Assembly (NCBI GenBank): GCA_000469685.2
Contig: LS997564.1
Span: forward strand, 20,844,960-20,908,959
Length of the DNA stretch: 64,000 bases
Direction: 5' to 3'
Source of the DNA: Haemonchus contortus
Taxonomy: Eukaryota; Nematoda; Chromadorea; Rhabditida; Trichostrongylidae
Both the position numbers and the translations under genes were made by a program. Numbering within the stretch: the first letter of the stretch is position 1; each line of letters opens with the position of its first letter. The notes under the pieces were generated by a model. It did not search any database. It was given only the letters and a program-made list of their open reading frames with translations, and was not told the DNA's origin. This document shows, one piece after another, positions 61,378-64,000 of this stretch.

Positions 61378-63590
61378 TAAGATGGCGATCTGTACTTTCA
61401 ACGCATGGACGCTTGCATCGGAAGCGTGTATAGAAGACCTGATGATGCAAGCTAGGAAGATCAGGTACGACGTCATCGGACTGACCGAGACGAGAAGGCA
61501 TTGCCCGCTGCACGCTGTATTCGAGACTGGAGAAGAACTGTTCCTTGGAACATGCGGCAGCAGAGGCGTCGGCGGCGTAGGTATCCTCGTCAATACGCAC
61601 CTGGCCATGAACATCGATTCGTACGAAAGCTTAACAACCCGAATCGGGCGTTCGCGATTAAGACTTGTAGCTCGATCCCAGCTCTAACCATCTTCGTTGC
61701 CTACGCACCAACATCAAGCTACGAAGAAGAGGAGTTGAAGGCGTTTTATATGGATCTGCAGAGGCTCTTTGGTGATTTTAGCGCTAAGATTAGTCCCAAA
61801 AGAACGGCTGAAGAGCTCCACATCGGGACTCACAGAATAGAATGGAATAAGCAGTGTGAAAGGTTGTCCGAGTTTATTATGTCGACCCCCACCATCCATG
61901 CTAACTTGCAATTCCAGAAGCCCTCTCGTTTGCGATGGACATGGGAGTCACCTGGAGGACAGTTCCATAACGAAAAAGATCACACCATCTTCAATCGGAG
62001 GTTTGCCTGACTGAGGTCGCTGTTATTCCGAAGTTCTACAAGGGATCGGACCATCGTCTCCTCCGCGCTAGATACTGCTTCTCAGTGCGAGGAGAGAGCT
62101 ATGCAGTTTCCAAGACCTCTATCAACTGGGAACACTTCGCTTCCCTTGCGAGTGGAAGATTCCGTTATCGACAACATCGATGAAAAATACAATCGGCTCG
62201 TCGAACTCCTCCACTAGCGCTAGGAAAGCAGAGACTCTACAAGTAGCCAAAAGACGACTGACTTCGAAAACTCTCGAGCTGATACGCCAGCGTGGAATCG
62301 CGCGAGTTACAGGCAATCACCAACAAACGTCCGAACTTGCGAAGCTATGCAGAGAAGCGATAAAGGAAGATCTGAAAGAAAGAAGAGCAGCAGTTATGGA
62401 CGAAGCCTCCGAGGCATTCGCAAAGCTCGACGAGCTTCGCCAATCACAAGGCCAAAGTGACTTCCCTTCGTCGTCCTGACGGAACAGTCGCTGCATCTCG
62501 AAGGGCGGAGAAGGTCATCTACGGCTTCTACTCGGATCTCTTCGACAGCCACGTCTACCTGCCTACCCACCATCTTAGGCAAAACGAATATATCGCTCCT
62601 TTGGTTCTCCCTTCCGAAATAGGACATGTCACTACGTCGATGGAGAACTGTACGGCGCCTGGTTAAGGATCAAGCCAGAACATCTGAAGAGTCTTCCACC
62701 GGTTATTGTCGTAACTCTGGCTAGGCTCTTCATGCGTTTCCTGTCGGAATGCAAAGTGCCTACGTCGAAGAGAACTGCAAGACTGTGTTGCTGTATAAAA
62801 AGGGAGATCCAGACGATATTGGCAATTATTGCCCAATCTGCCTGCTGTCTGTAATCTATAAGCTTTTCACTCGCGCCATCCTAAACAGGATTGGCAGAAT
62901 ATTAGATGAAGGACAGCCATGCGAGCAAGCAGGGTTTCGGGGAGGGTTCAGCACAATCGATCATGTCCACACTCTTACAAGACTCATTGAAGTATCACGA
63001 GAGTACAAAATGCCGTTATGTCTTACGTTCATCGATTTGAAGAAAGCCTTTGACACTGTCTAGAACACTGTGGGCTCTACGATAACTTTACGACCAGGAT
63101 TTCACCATTTTACGAGGAAGTCGTTATCAACGTGAAGAGGGGTGTCCGGCAAGGCGATACCATACCGCCCAGACTCAGTGCCGCTCTCGAGAATATCATG
63201 CGTCATTTGGAATGGGAAGACTTGGGAGTTAAGGTCGGCGGCCGCTATCTACATCACCTATGCTTTACAGGCGACATCGTGCTCATAACACCGAACATCG
63301 AGCAGGCGGAGCGAATGCTGACCGAGATTGACAATGCTTGTGGAAAGATCGGATTGAAACTAAACTTAACGAAGACGATGTTCATGAAAAACGGCTCAGT
63401 ACCTGATGCTCCCTTCACGGGTCTGGAGCTCCGGAGCTGTGCAGAACAGCTCGGCAAGATAACAAAGCTGAGTCAATGGGTCCCACATGAACTGTCCGCT
63501 TATGACCTCTCGAGGAGAATGGTCACCTGCATCGCTCCATCGCTTTCAAAAGAAATTCCACTTTCTCGACTCGATGAACACTGGAGATGA
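61378..63590 (+). mobile_element. RTE-type LINE copy B, inactive
   Basis: The 5' part encodes an AP-type endonuclease start (CTFNAWTLASE, YDVIGLTETRRH, GGVGILVN) and, after a frameshift, IFVAYAPTSSYEEEELKAFY. A linker holds SELAKLCREAIKEDLKERRA. Reverse transcriptase follows (VLLYKKGDPDDIGNYCPICL, GFRGGFSTIDHVHTLTRLIE, LTFIDLKKAFDTV, GVRQGDTIPPRLSAALENIM). The catalytic YADD/FADD box reads CFTGDIVLITPN, so both Asp residues of the motif are not intact. At least four frame breaks are visible. The C-terminal coding seen in copy A is missing. Confidence 0.85.
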
Positions 63591-64000
63591 GGAGTGACAC
63601 CTCTATAATAACCCCAACACTCAATCACATTATGGTTTCTTTTTGTTTCGATATCTTTTGTAACTAAACTCATCCGACCGCCAATGATCTGGGAAGCCCA
63701 GTTAGTGATAAATCCGTAGCGATGAAAATTTGCTGAAAACCAAATCTGATAATGTGCGGCGCTATCACTCTACAACATTTGTGAGTACCATTCAAGACTT
63801 GAATTGTCAGTCAGTTAGGCCGTCATCGGGACATGTCTTTGAAATGAATCTGAGGTTTGATTTGATCTGAGATGATGTCTTTTTTCTTCAAAAAAAAGCC
63901 TAAAAAAGAGGCTACGACGACAAAATCTATTCGAACTCTTCGAAAAAGGGAACAAATCCTTCAATTAAACATTTCTCGGGATAGGGTGTTTGACACAAGA
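63591..64000. other. Window end, nothing recognised
   Basis: AT-rich non-coding sequence following the LINE remnant, without ORFs, repeats or splice-supported exons. Confidence 0.4.

Overview
This window is nuclear DNA of a nematode, most likely a clade V strongylid (hookworm-like) worm. The evidence is small exons separated by GT..AG introns with short T-rich (TTTCAG-type) acceptors, recognisable metazoan orthologues, ATGs lying directly behind AG acceptors (possible spliced-leader sites), closely spaced co-directional gene pairs, and Tc1/mariner, RTE, piggyBac and Helitron remnants. The species is an inference. No bacterial operon, CRISPR array, rRNA or convincing tRNA gene was seen.

Layout of genes, reconstructed by joining exons whose splice phases agree. 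(1) 1-9112, +: a matrix metalloproteinase with a catalytic domain, hemopexin repeats and a GPI-type C-terminus; it is cut by the left edge and one or more middle exons are unresolved. (2) 11504-14719, -: a complete three-exon BCL7-family gene of 125 residues. (3) 19020-22012, +: part of an unrecognised Ser/Pro/Glu-rich protein, with weak exon candidates out to about 29.25 kb. (4) about 32.7-39.53 kb, +: MPP10, a U3 snoRNP protein. (5) 40067-48455, +: a 15-exon glutamine-rich Mediator MED15-like gene. (6) 54073-60663, -: mitochondrial ribosomal protein L22, eight exons. (7) 53248-53893, -: GTF2H5/TTDA, the smallest TFIIH subunit, 71 residues. MPP10/MED15 and MRPL22/GTF2H5 are close co-directional pairs and may be operons.

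The rest is mainly transposable elements, and nearly every long intron carries at least one. The metalloproteinase introns hold an RT fragment, a dead Tc3-like transposase and a 1.8-kb foldback. The first BCL7 intron holds a candidate non-autonomous Helitron with a (GT)n tract and a minisatellite. The third gene has a 1.4-kb foldback. MPP10 has a tRNA-like SINE inside and a 2.3-kb foldback just upstream. MED15 introns hold a palindromic MITE with an 11-bp direct repeat and a TTAA-flanked piggyBac remnant. The seventh MRPL22 intron holds an RTE LINE with a mariner nested in it. A second copy of that mariner lies at 50.7 kb in the opposite orientation, and a second RTE copy closes the window.

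The host genes are conserved housekeeping functions (rRNA processing, transcription, mitochondrial translation, chromatin) plus one extracellular protease. I see no new multi-gene biochemical system. The unusual material is the structured repeats and several splice or reading-frame irregularities, listed under findings.
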